From: Fervidibacter canadensis | Lineage (GTDB): Bacteria > Armatimonadota > Fervidibacteria > Fervidibacterales > Fervidibacteraceae | Direction of reading: 5' to 3' | Assembly: GCA_041446545.1 (NCBI GenBank) | Contig: JBGOEJ010000014.1 | Span: forward strand, 29,563 to 93,562 | Length of the DNA: 64,000 nucleotides | Shown here: positions 58,601 through 64,000 of the stretch, piece by piece | Layout: each line of letters begins with the position of its first letter | Numbering within the stretch: position 1 is the stretch's first letter | Notes under the pieces: generated by a model | The model's database searches: none | Told to the model about the DNA's origin: nothing | Seen by the model: the letters and a program-made list of their open reading frames with translations, nothing else | Program-made: the position numbers and the translations under genes

Positions 58601-59993
58601 CGCGGTCAATCCATGCCGTCCGTCGCTGCGGATAGAAGGCTAACTCGGCGGAAAGATGGGTGAACTTCACCTCGCCGAAACGGTTATTGGTCGTCGCTTC
58701 CAAGATGTCCGCTAACTCCGCCAAGGGCGAAGTTCGGGCGCCGCCCAAGATAATGAACAACAACCCACCGAACATGCCGCCCCCTTCGTTGGGATACCAG
58801 TTTTCCCGCACGATGGGCTCAAACCCTCTTGCTTCCACCTGCAAGCGCATGTAAGTGCAACCTTCTTCCGTCGGGCTGACATTGGTGAAGAGGGCACCCA
58901 AAAGGCTAAGGTAAGCCCCCAAGGGCAACAATTCCCGATGCTGCACCAACTTCAACTGATACGCCCGCTGCAATCGTTGGGCGTAGTTGACCATTTGCAC
59001 CTGCATCGGCACCCTCTCCGCCACCTTGCCTAAATCACCTGCGACGGCGAAGGTGCGGTCTTGGGTCAACCGTCCTCGCTCCTTCAGATCGACACCCAAC
59101 TTGAACGAGAAATCGTAGGCGGGAAAGATGTCCAAGATGTAGGCGCTGGTGACGGGTAGTTCCACTTTGCCCAAACTCATCATCGGATGCCCGAATGCCC
59201 AGAAACGCTCGCCCTCCACCCAAGTGACCGTCCCGATGGCGGTGAAGTTAACATCGCCGCCCACCAATTGCACCCCTAAAGCGCTGCCGGGACGAATTGG
59301 CGCATCTTTGACGGGCAAGTTGGACGAACCACCCGCACCCTCCAGCACGACGAAGTTGTAAGGCTCTAACAGCCGCTGCACCAACGGGAGCAACGAGCGT
59401 GGAACGCCCCGAACCAACAACGGCGTCGCCACAGGAACAAGCAACCCTTCATCGGGACGAAGGGTCCGACGAAGTTTTTCTGCCTCCCGCAAGTTTGTCG
59501 CCAACCAAACCCGATGGACGCTCCGACCATGAACGACAATCGGAGAACCCTTCGGGCGCAACACACCACTGGTCAAACGAGGCGATGGGAAGCGTTGTGG
59601 GTCAGTGCACGCCAGCATCGCCGTGATGGGCGTGACGCCACAAATCGGCTCTTTCGGAAAGCCCCAACCGAAGGCAATCGCACCGACCAATTTCCCGTTG
59701 ATGAAGATGGGGCTACCGCTCATGCCAGCAATCACGCCCGATTTGCGCCGAACGACTGTCCCGCCATCTATGCGGATCAAGATGGCGTCAAAATCAAAAT
59801 CCGCCCGCTCCAAAACGCCCAAGACAGTGACGGGAAAACGCTCAATCTCCGTGCCCCGAAAGACACTCAACCCATAACCCTTCATGCCTGGTCGGATTTT
59901 GCTGGGCGGCAGGATGTCACTTTGACTGATGGCTGTCGCCCATCCCCCCAAAAGCGTTAGCAAGGCAAGCAACCAAAAGCCACGCCATCGCAT
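55698..59993 (-). CDS. Very large secreted S55 peptidase / beta-propeller / Ig-like protein
   Basis: 1431 residues with a signal peptide. Residues about 28-250 match the SpoIVB (S55) peptidase: GMKGYGLSVFRGTEIE, VIAGMSGSPIFINGKLVGAIA (the catalytic Ser region, near 90) and GVTPITAMLA. A long middle part (about 600-760) is charged and Pro/Gln-rich; about 770-1110 forms a multi-blade propeller with repeated ADDGALWFA/DGSLYIGTNPRGKVYRL units; then an Ig/Fn3-like region (PKVTVQEPSNGAIVSGKVTIRW), a Pro/Ala/Glu linker and a C-terminal Ig-like domain. AGGAGG precedes ATG by 9 bases. The combination of a signalling peptidase with a propeller is unusual; substrate unknown, probably outside the cytoplasm. 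Confidence 0.88.
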   Translation of the reverse strand: MRWRGFWLLALLTLLGGWATAISQSDILPPSKIRPGMKGYGLSVFRGTEIERFPVTVLGVLERADFDFDAILIRIDGGTVVRRKSGVIAGMSGSPIFINGKLVGAIAFGWGFPKEPICGVTPITAMLACTDPQRFPSPRLTSGVLRPKGSPIVVHGRSVHRVWLATNLREAEKLRRTLRPDEGLLVPVATPLLVRGVPRSLLPLVQRLLEPYNFVVLEGAGGSSNLPVKDAPIRPGSALGVQLVGGDVNFTAIGTVTWVEGERFWAFGHPMMSLGKVELPVTSAYILDIFPAYDFSFKLGVDLKERGRLTQDRTFAVAGDLGKVAERVPMQVQMVNYAQRLQRAYQLKLVQHRELLPLGAYLSLLGALFTNVSPTEEGCTYMRLQVEARGFEPIVRENWYPNEGGGMFGGLLFIILGGARTSPLAELADILEATTNNRFGEVKFTHLSAELAFYPQRRTAWIDRVTARKTRVKPGEKVPVSLRLKGWGGFERTMTVELEVPANARPGRMRFLVGGGLMGEMVRQQSGYRRPRPRSLSDLWQQLQDVYANNEVLIATNPLTSGVEISGKRWESLPAATMEALMNMGSSDIVPIRDYREKRFAFDRILTGLASITLTVETDEREKETPARPPMMEPGPPPPSGPTGGEPSPSNPGSEGEEEVAQWLNRWQTRLSLIPLARQWQDPIERAWWEIQRARWKWQEEESLPDWWRTIRALQREEKMDKEQPPQPPDWEEVRRLSPEAAEQKGQPPSQPPSQPTPTGQRTQPLARQPKVWVLEKGDDWLKGKLDGTIVATDGTVTLGYHARTLFDPNETIGAFCLLPASDGAVIVGTIGPARVLRVDGQGKRTVLAEVPEEAVVTALAWADDGALWFATAPKGLVFRLPKDADKPQRLAQLSATVWAIAFAKDGTAVLATGPEGKVWSLTADKPEPRLLLSLPERHAIALAKAPDGSLYIGTNPRGKVYRLSPDGSVTPIFEAPQNPVQALAVDSKGNLFVGTSGSAIVYLVQPDGRWREVRRFNPERHIMAMFPDGDGILVATGSPGKLYRLTADGVATWLYDSEQSHLLSVACHQQAFYTIPSGSGEVVVLERNREGIYQSPILDAQQIARWGVLRFHADIPEGAQLIIQSRSGNTAYPDETWSDWTPGFVASGQVVQSPTARYLQLRLILRASKDGKAPVVRRVSLVYFPKNQPPKVTVQEPSNGAIVSGKVTIRWRGEDPDRDRLTYEVFLSRDGGRTWERLSEGATPTPSKPAEPAKNEPAKTEPVKGDEPQQPEKPQPSLQPSPPSPSAPSSAATTASSQTWDTTKLPDGTYWLKIVASDRLANPDDPQTAEQIVGPILVDNTPPMISVAGVKRDGHRLLVPCYDNTFVASAEYRAEGGEWMAATCEDGIFDEPYELVIVDLSKLPANAKAIEVRVRDGAGNERTEKIPLTK

Positions 59994-60016
59994 GAGTCGT
60001 TCCCTCCTAATCTCTT

Positions 60017-60044
60017 GTCCCGTGTCCCCTGTCCCGTGTCCCCC
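60017..60044. repeat. Heptanucleotide repeat array (4 units), intergenic
   Basis: GTCCCGT, GTCCCCT, GTCCCGT, GTCCCCC in exact register. Confidence 0.9.
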
Positions 60045-60144
60045 AATATCGCACTGGCTTCGGCAACATTATGCCGAAGGTCAAAGCCTCTTGTCATCGT
60101 CTTCCGAGGGCGTTCGGAAAGTTATGGGACAGGTTTTGTGCGTC

Positions 60145-60159
60145 GTGGCTCATAGCCAC
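60145..60159. repeat. Short palindrome GTGGCT-CAT-AGCCAC
   Basis: Six-bp perfect stem with a 3-base loop; related in form to 3427-3439 and 6111-6123. Confidence 0.4.
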
Positions 60160-60276
60160 TCCAACGAAGGAGGAGCAACCCGACGCTCCCTCCAACCTTC
60201 TGTTGGCGCGGCTATTCGCCGCAACGGAAATGGCTTTCATCGTCAACCGCAGCAAGTGACCGACAGCGGCGCAGCC

Positions 60277-60318
60277 TCAAAAATAAACGACGCAGGCACT
60301 TCGTGCACCTGCGTCGTT
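60277..60318 (-). terminator. Intrinsic terminator after ferredoxin gene
   Basis: On the minus strand an 11-bp stem, AACGACGCAGG with CCTGCGTCGTT (60286-60296 and 60308-60318), is followed by TTTATTTTT. It lies about 33 bases after the ferredoxin stop. Confidence 0.88.
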
Positions 60319-60351
60319 AATAAGCCGACGACGAAAACTGCCCTTGCTCGC

Positions 60352-60705
60352 TCACGAAACAGTTTCACCTGCTGCGACGGTTTCTGTCCCTTGTTTTGTC
60401 CGTTGGGCAGCGGCGAGGGGGAGCACTTCTTCCACTTCGTCTTGGCTGACCATGACGATGCAATCCCACGGGCAAATCTCCCAGCACAACCGACAACCTG
60501 TGCATCTCGCCACATCAATGACGCACACCTTCTCGTTATACCAAGGCGGAGCGATGGGGCGCTGGACGGTCAGGATGCAGTCAACGGGACAGATATCCAC
60601 GCACGCCTCGCAACCTGAACAGTAGTCCGTCTCAATCCAAGCCTTTTCGCCCTTCTTTTTGTCCTGCCGTGCCGCCTTGGCGGAAGTCGTCGGAACGGTC
60701 GGCAT
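60352..60705 (-). CDS. Two-cluster [4Fe-4S] ferredoxin
   Basis: 117 residues, low-potential electron carrier. Two cluster motifs: CSGCEACVDICPVDC and CTGCRLCWEICPWDC; a 30-residue linker with WYNEK separates them. N-terminal basic extension (KAARQDKKKGEK) and a C-terminal low-complexity tail. ATG 60705 follows CAAAGGAGGGAC; the upstream extension of the frame is spurious. Redox partner not identified. Possible roles in reductive metabolism (CO2, nitrogen, glycyl-radical activation) cannot be separated. Confidence 0.92.
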   Translation of the reverse strand: MPTVPTTSAKAARQDKKKGEKAWIETDYCSGCEACVDICPVDCILTVQRPIAPPWYNEKVCVIDVARCTGCRLCWEICPWDCIVMVSQDEVEEVLPLAAAQRTKQGTETVAAGETVS

Positions 60706-60770
60706 TCTTTTGTCCCTCCTTTGCGTCGTCGGCACAAAGGATAGCACGCCACCACCGTCGGCGTTGGGCA

Positions 60771-62864
60771 TCAACCTCTTGTCGTCAAGCCCAATTCCTC
60801 CCGCAACGCTTCTTTGACCCATTGGACGATGGCATCGGCTTCCTCACTGCTCAAAGTTCGTCCGTGAGCGCGCAAAGTCAAGGTGAAGCCGACGCTGCGG
60901 AAACCTTCGGGCACAGGTGCTCTGCGATACTCGTCAAAGACCGTCACTTGCTCCAACAAATCGCCGCCCACCCGTCGGATAAGTTCCAGCACCTGCCCTG
61001 CCTCCATGTCTTCTGGCATTACGACGGCGATGTCCCGTTGTGTCGCAGGGAACTTAGGCAAGGGGCGATAAGTGCGTTGCCATCTTGCCCTCGCCATCAA
61101 CACCTCAAAATCCAACTCGGCGGCGAAAACGGGTTGCGGCAAGTCATTGACCTCCCGCCAATGCGGATGGACTTCGCCCAAAATGCCGACGATTTCATCG
61201 CCTACCTTGACAATGGCGGTGCGGTAGGGATGAAGGGTCGGATGCTCGCCCCGCTCAAAGTGCGCCTCTATGCCCAGCCAATCCAAAAGGCGCTCTATGA
61301 TGCCCTTTAGGGCGTAAAAGTCCGCTTGCCCCGTTTCCGTCGGCAAGTTCCATCGGACGGGAAAGGCGTTGCCCGTGATGGCGATAGCAAGCCGACGGGG
61401 TTCGGTGCTCGCCATGTCGCCGACTTTTCCCTTCCGATACACTTTGCCCAACTCAAAGACCCAAACATCCCGAACGCCGTTGCGAAAGTTGTGGGCGACG
61501 ACAGAAAGAAGTGACGGCAGCAACGCCGTGCGGGCGATGGTGTGGTCTTGTGTCAGGGGGTTGCGCAGCCGTAGGGCATCGTCGTGGGGCGAAGGGCGTG
61601 GGACGAGGGACGATGAGGTGGCGTTGATGCCCCATGCCTCTTGTGCCGACGGGTTCGTCAAACTGAGCGTCACCACTTCCCGCAGTCCCAAACGCGTCAG
61701 GAAGGCTTTGACGGCGTTTTCTGCCTTGCGCCGTTCGCTTTCGCCTGCTTTGGGCGCAAGCCCTTTTGGCAACCTCATCGGGATGCGGTCGTAACCGTAA
61801 AGGCGGGCAACTTCTTCAATCAAGTCGGCTTCACGGCGGATGTCATGGCGGAAAGTCGGCACGAGACAATGAACAGTGTCACCATCCACGACAACTTCCA
61901 ACTGAAGCCGCCGCAGCAATGCCGCTATTTCCTCAACGCTCAAATCAACGCCCAAAAGTTTTCGGACACACTCTGCACGCACCGAAACTTGGGCGGGTGT
62001 GAACCGAAGGGGGTAGACATCAAGGACACCTTGACAAACCTTGCCACCAGCAATTTCCGCCATCAAGGCGGCGGCTCGGTCGGCTGCCCGCACCGTCCCG
62101 TTGGGGTCAACCCAACGCTCAAAGCGATAGGACGACTCCGTTTTGAGCCCCAAGCGCTTGGAAGTGCGTCGGATGCTGGTCGGGTTGAAGTGCGCCGACT
62201 CAATCAGGACATTTGTCGTGAAGGGCGAGATCGCCGTCTCCAACCCGCCCATGATGCCCGCCAAGGCGACGGGACGCTCAGCATCGGCGATGACCAGCAT
62301 CTCACTGTCCAGTTGACGCCGAACTTCATCCAGCGTGTAAATCACCTCGCCCGCCCTCGCCCGCCGCACGACGATGCGCTGCCCCTTCAGGGTGTCAAAG
62401 TCAAAGGCATGCAAGGGTTGACCCAGTTCCAAAAGGACGAAGTTGGTGATGTCCACGATGTTGTTGATCGGGCGAATGCCGCACGACTCCAACTTCCGCT
62501 TGAGCCACGACGGACTTTCGTCCACCTTCACGCCCAGCACCAACCGCGCCGAATAGCGAGGGCACAAATCAGGCGCTTCCACCGTGACGGAAGTTAGCGC
62601 CGTGATGGGCGGGTCGCTTTCAGGGACGGAAAACTCCAACGGCTTTAAGGGCAAGCCCAACATCGCCGAAAGTTCACGGGCAACTCCGTAGACCGAAAGC
62701 CAATCGCCCCGATTGGGCGTGACCTCCAAATCCAACACGACATCTCCGTCCACCATCTCAACACCTTCTACGCCCAAGCCCGCCATCTCCAAGGTGTGAA
62801 CGAGTTCGCTGACTTCCGCTTCTGTCGGCACAAATTCCCTGAGCCAAGACAACGGCACCCGCAT
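60771..62864 (-). CDS. pheT: Phenylalanyl-tRNA synthetase beta chain, short form
   Basis: Beta subunit of class II PheRS. 697 residues versus about 790 typical: after GLGVEGVEMVDGD it goes directly to VVLDLEVTPNRGDWL, so the EMAP-II-like tRNA-binding domain (about 100 residues) is absent. B3/B4 editing, B5 and C-terminal FDX-ACB (LPKFPATQRDIAVVMPEDM) domains are present, with RPINNIVDITNFVL and RFERWVDPNG. Residues about 420-430 (SSLVPRPSPHDDAL) derive from a heptanucleotide array at 61581-61615. GAGGAGG precedes ATG. pheS is not adjacent, contrary to the usual pheST pairing. Confidence 0.95.
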   Translation of the reverse strand: MRVPLSWLREFVPTEAEVSELVHTLEMAGLGVEGVEMVDGDVVLDLEVTPNRGDWLSVYGVARELSAMLGLPLKPLEFSVPESDPPITALTSVTVEAPDLCPRYSARLVLGVKVDESPSWLKRKLESCGIRPINNIVDITNFVLLELGQPLHAFDFDTLKGQRIVVRRARAGEVIYTLDEVRRQLDSEMLVIADAERPVALAGIMGGLETAISPFTTNVLIESAHFNPTSIRRTSKRLGLKTESSYRFERWVDPNGTVRAADRAAALMAEIAGGKVCQGVLDVYPLRFTPAQVSVRAECVRKLLGVDLSVEEIAALLRRLQLEVVVDGDTVHCLVPTFRHDIRREADLIEEVARLYGYDRIPMRLPKGLAPKAGESERRKAENAVKAFLTRLGLREVVTLSLTNPSAQEAWGINATSSSLVPRPSPHDDALRLRNPLTQDHTIARTALLPSLLSVVAHNFRNGVRDVWVFELGKVYRKGKVGDMASTEPRRLAIAITGNAFPVRWNLPTETGQADFYALKGIIERLLDWLGIEAHFERGEHPTLHPYRTAIVKVGDEIVGILGEVHPHWREVNDLPQPVFAAELDFEVLMARARWQRTYRPLPKFPATQRDIAVVMPEDMEAGQVLELIRRVGGDLLEQVTVFDEYRRAPVPEGFRSVGFTLTLRAHGRTLSSEEADAIVQWVKEALREELGLTTRG
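61581..61615. repeat. Heptanucleotide repeat array (5 units) inside pheT
   Basis: GTCGTGG, GGCGAAG, GGCGTGG, GACGAGG, GACGATG; in frame. Confidence 0.75.
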
Positions 62865-62920
62865 GGACGAACCTCCTCAACGGTGACTTTGAGCCGACAA
62901 AAAGTTTGGCAGCATGAAAC

Positions 62921-62948
62921 GGGATGCGAGGCGAGGGACGGTGAGGGG
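62921..62948. repeat. Heptanucleotide repeat (4 degenerate units), intergenic
   Basis: GGGATGC, GAGGCGA, GGGACGG, TGAGGGG between pheT and the DUF4242 gene. Confidence 0.65.
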
Positions 62949-62960
62949 AGTCGGGCGACT

Positions 62961-63224
62961 TTAAACATTCGCCATTTCGCCGTCTCGGCTCTCCAAGTCA
63001 ATCCGCCAAAGGTGTTCGGGCACCAAGCCCTGCTGCTTTTGGAAGGCGTCCATCGCTTCCTTGCTGGCTGCCTCAAAGATGCAGATGAGTTGTCCCGCTG
63101 TCGTGCTGGCGTAAGCCTTCTCGCAACGGACTTCACCGTCCGCTGTCAGCAGTTGACGCACCAAGTTCTCTAACTGCTTGCGCGTTAAGCACGCCGTCGT
63201 GTAGACGCCGATGTATTTGGGCAC
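62961..63224 (-). CDS. DUF4242-like small protein (SCO4226 nickel-binding type)
   Basis: 87 residues. Start VPKYIGVYTTACLTRKQLENL and the later KAYASTTAGQLICIFEAASKEAMDAFQKQQGLVPEHLWRID follow the ferredoxin-like fold pattern of DUF4242/SCO4226 proteins, small dimeric alpha/beta-barrel-like proteins, one of which binds nickel. GTG 63224 has GGGGGTGG at 6 bases; the long open frame upstream is an antisense shadow. Between the outer-membrane barrel gene and pheT; function not determinable. Confidence 0.7.
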   Translation of the reverse strand: MPKYIGVYTTACLTRKQLENLVRQLLTADGEVRCEKAYASTTAGQLICIFEAASKEAMDAFQKQQGLVPEHLWRIDLESRDGEMANV

Positions 63225-63315
63225 GCAAACCACCCCCGAAAAACGAACCGCCAGCGAAGCAAAAGGAAGGGTCGCTGGCGGCGAGGTTGGTTTGCTCCCG
63301 AGGCGTTGGGTGGTG

Positions 63316-64000
63316 TCAGAAATTGTGCTGCACGAAGGCGTTGAGGCGGTGGTCAATGCCTGTCGCTTGCCCTTGCCAATTCGTCGTCCAGAACAGGTAG
63401 TTGACGGCGACTTCCACATTGCCGCTGAGCCGCCAACGGTGGTGCAAATACCAAGCGAAGTTTTTCGTCCGACCACCTGCGGGCACATCGGCATCCTTCG
63501 GGTCGTCCACCGTGTAACCGAAGGCAAGGCGTTGCTTGGGCGAATATTGCCAACCCAACTCCAACCAGCCACCTTTGCTGCGGATTTCTGCGCCTGTCGC
63601 TCGGTTGACGCCTTGCCCAATCCCGCCGCGAAAGTCGCTTAAGTTGCGCCCCGTCCAAAGTTCGCCCCGCAAGTTCCACTTCGGTGACAGTTGCCATTGC
63701 CAATCAAAACCGATGCTTTGGCTGGTGAAGCGAGTTTGACCGGCAACGGGGTTATTGACACGCTCCCAAGCGTGGTGCGCCCACAAGCCCACTTCACCGT
63801 CTTTAAACTTCCACGCCAACCGCCCTTGCACATTGGGCAACCCGCTGTCTTCACCGTCCCGAACGCCGTTATTGTCCAAGTCTTTGCCATCCACCGCGCT
63901 TGTCAAGCCCAACGCCAACGCCCAATGCAACGGCTTGTCTTTGGGTTCGTAACTGAGGCGAATTTGCGCCCGTCGGTCGCCCAAGTTGCCCGCATTCCAC
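63316..64000 (-). CDS. Outer-membrane beta-barrel (porin-like), C-terminal part, cut by window
   Basis: About 227 residues visible; the frame continues beyond base 64000. Regular alternation of amphipathic strands with W/Y girdles and short turns (QIRLSYEPKDKPLHWALALGLTSAV, VEVAVNYLFWTTNWQGQ) and a C-terminal phenylalanine (AFVQHNF), the recognition signal for the Bam machinery. The D-N-N-G-V-R-D-G-E-D turn may bind calcium. Type and pore size cannot be judged from the C-terminal fragment. It establishes that the organism has an outer membrane. Confidence 0.85.
   Translation of the reverse strand, partial: WNAGNLGDRRAQIRLSYEPKDKPLHWALALGLTSAVDGKDLDNNGVRDGEDSGLPNVQGRLAWKFKDGEVGLWAHHAWERVNNPVAGQTRFTSQSIGFDWQWQLSPKWNLRGELWTGRNLSDFRGGIGQGVNRATGAEIRSKGGWLELGWQYSPKQRLAFGYTVDDPKDADVPAGGRTKNFAWYLHHRWRLSGNVEVAVNYLFWTTNWQGQATGIDHRLNAFVQHNF

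Larger units (their letters stand above)
59994..60351. other. Intergenic region of about 358 bp
   Basis: From left to right: the ribosome-binding site of the S55 gene, a heptanucleotide array (60017-60044), two small palindromes (60145-60159 GTGGCT/AGCCAC; 60208-60222 GCGGC/GCCGC), about 60 bases without recognised features, then the ferredoxin terminator. No gene recognised. Confidence 0.6.

Overview
The window looks like a chromosomal segment of a diderm, probably thermophilic bacterium with a GC-rich genome. A porin-like outer-membrane barrel that ends in phenylalanine, an arabinose-5-phosphate isomerase (Kdo/LPS pathway), an MlaE-type lipid permease and DXP-type isoprenoid synthesis all point to a Gram-negative cell. 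The mix of housekeeping genes, DUF4058/DUF2227 proteins, a MjaI-like restriction system and heptanucleotide repeats suggests a deep lineage such as Armatimonadota (Fervidibacter-like). That placement is a guess from gene content only. Coding density is very high. I recognised no rRNA, tRNA or CRISPR array.

Layout. 1-6.9 kb (+): truncated galactokinase, DUF2227 protein, nucleoside transporter, cold-shock protein, class V aminotransferase, MlaE permease and SDR dehydrogenase. 6.9-13.9 kb (-): GH20 hexosaminidase, deoC, a lone antitoxin-like protein, trpA, PAP2 phosphatase, small membrane proteins, acylphosphatase and thrB. 13.9-16.5 kb (+): ArnT-like glycosyltransferase and P1 peptidase. 16.5-27.7 kb (-): a long block with xerC, a secreted protein, mreD-like, galT, two dehydrogenases, a MjaI-type restriction-modification pair, a sulfatase-like phosphodiesterase, a secreted protein and a large membrane protein. 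27.8-37.5 kb (+): dxs, DUF4058, a Tat-exported aldo/keto reductase, TPR protein, lpdA, two single-domain response regulators, a free-standing GyrA C-terminal-domain protein, a DapB-like dehydrogenase and a zinc alcohol dehydrogenase. 37.5-50.7 kb (mixed): ldh, purQ, kdsD, a TrkA-N membrane protein, gmk, sat, DUF58, a degenerate GH-A protein, plsC, a Gfo/Idh oxidoreductase, a WD40 protein and a peroxiredoxin. 50.9-54.8 kb (+): sigma factor, cysS and VanW protein. 54.8-64 kb (-): dapB, a 1431-residue S55-peptidase/propeller protein, ferredoxin, a short pheT, a DUF4242 protein and the barrel.

Most notable. (1) The peroxiredoxin gene at 50146-50685 has an in-frame TGA exactly at the peroxidatic cysteine codon, followed by a 7-bp stem with a GG-starting loop at bacterial-SECIS distance; I read it as an exported selenoprotein that ordinary gene calling splits in two. 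(2) A family of degenerate 7-bp tandem repeats (GTCCCKY-like) occurs at about a dozen places, several times inside reading frames of conserved enzymes, adding short Arg/Asp/Gly/Thr-rich inserts. (3) The leaders of the cold-shock gene, the class V aminotransferase and dxs each contain a long inverted repeat whose right arm lies at the Shine-Dalgarno/start codon; in the cold-shock gene this is a continuous 21-bp stem that buries the AUG. (4) There are unusual protein architectures: a DNA methyltransferase fused to a nuclease-like OB domain, a solitary GyrA pinwheel fragment, a sulfatase with threonine at the formylglycine position, and an S55 peptidase joined to a propeller and Ig-like domains.
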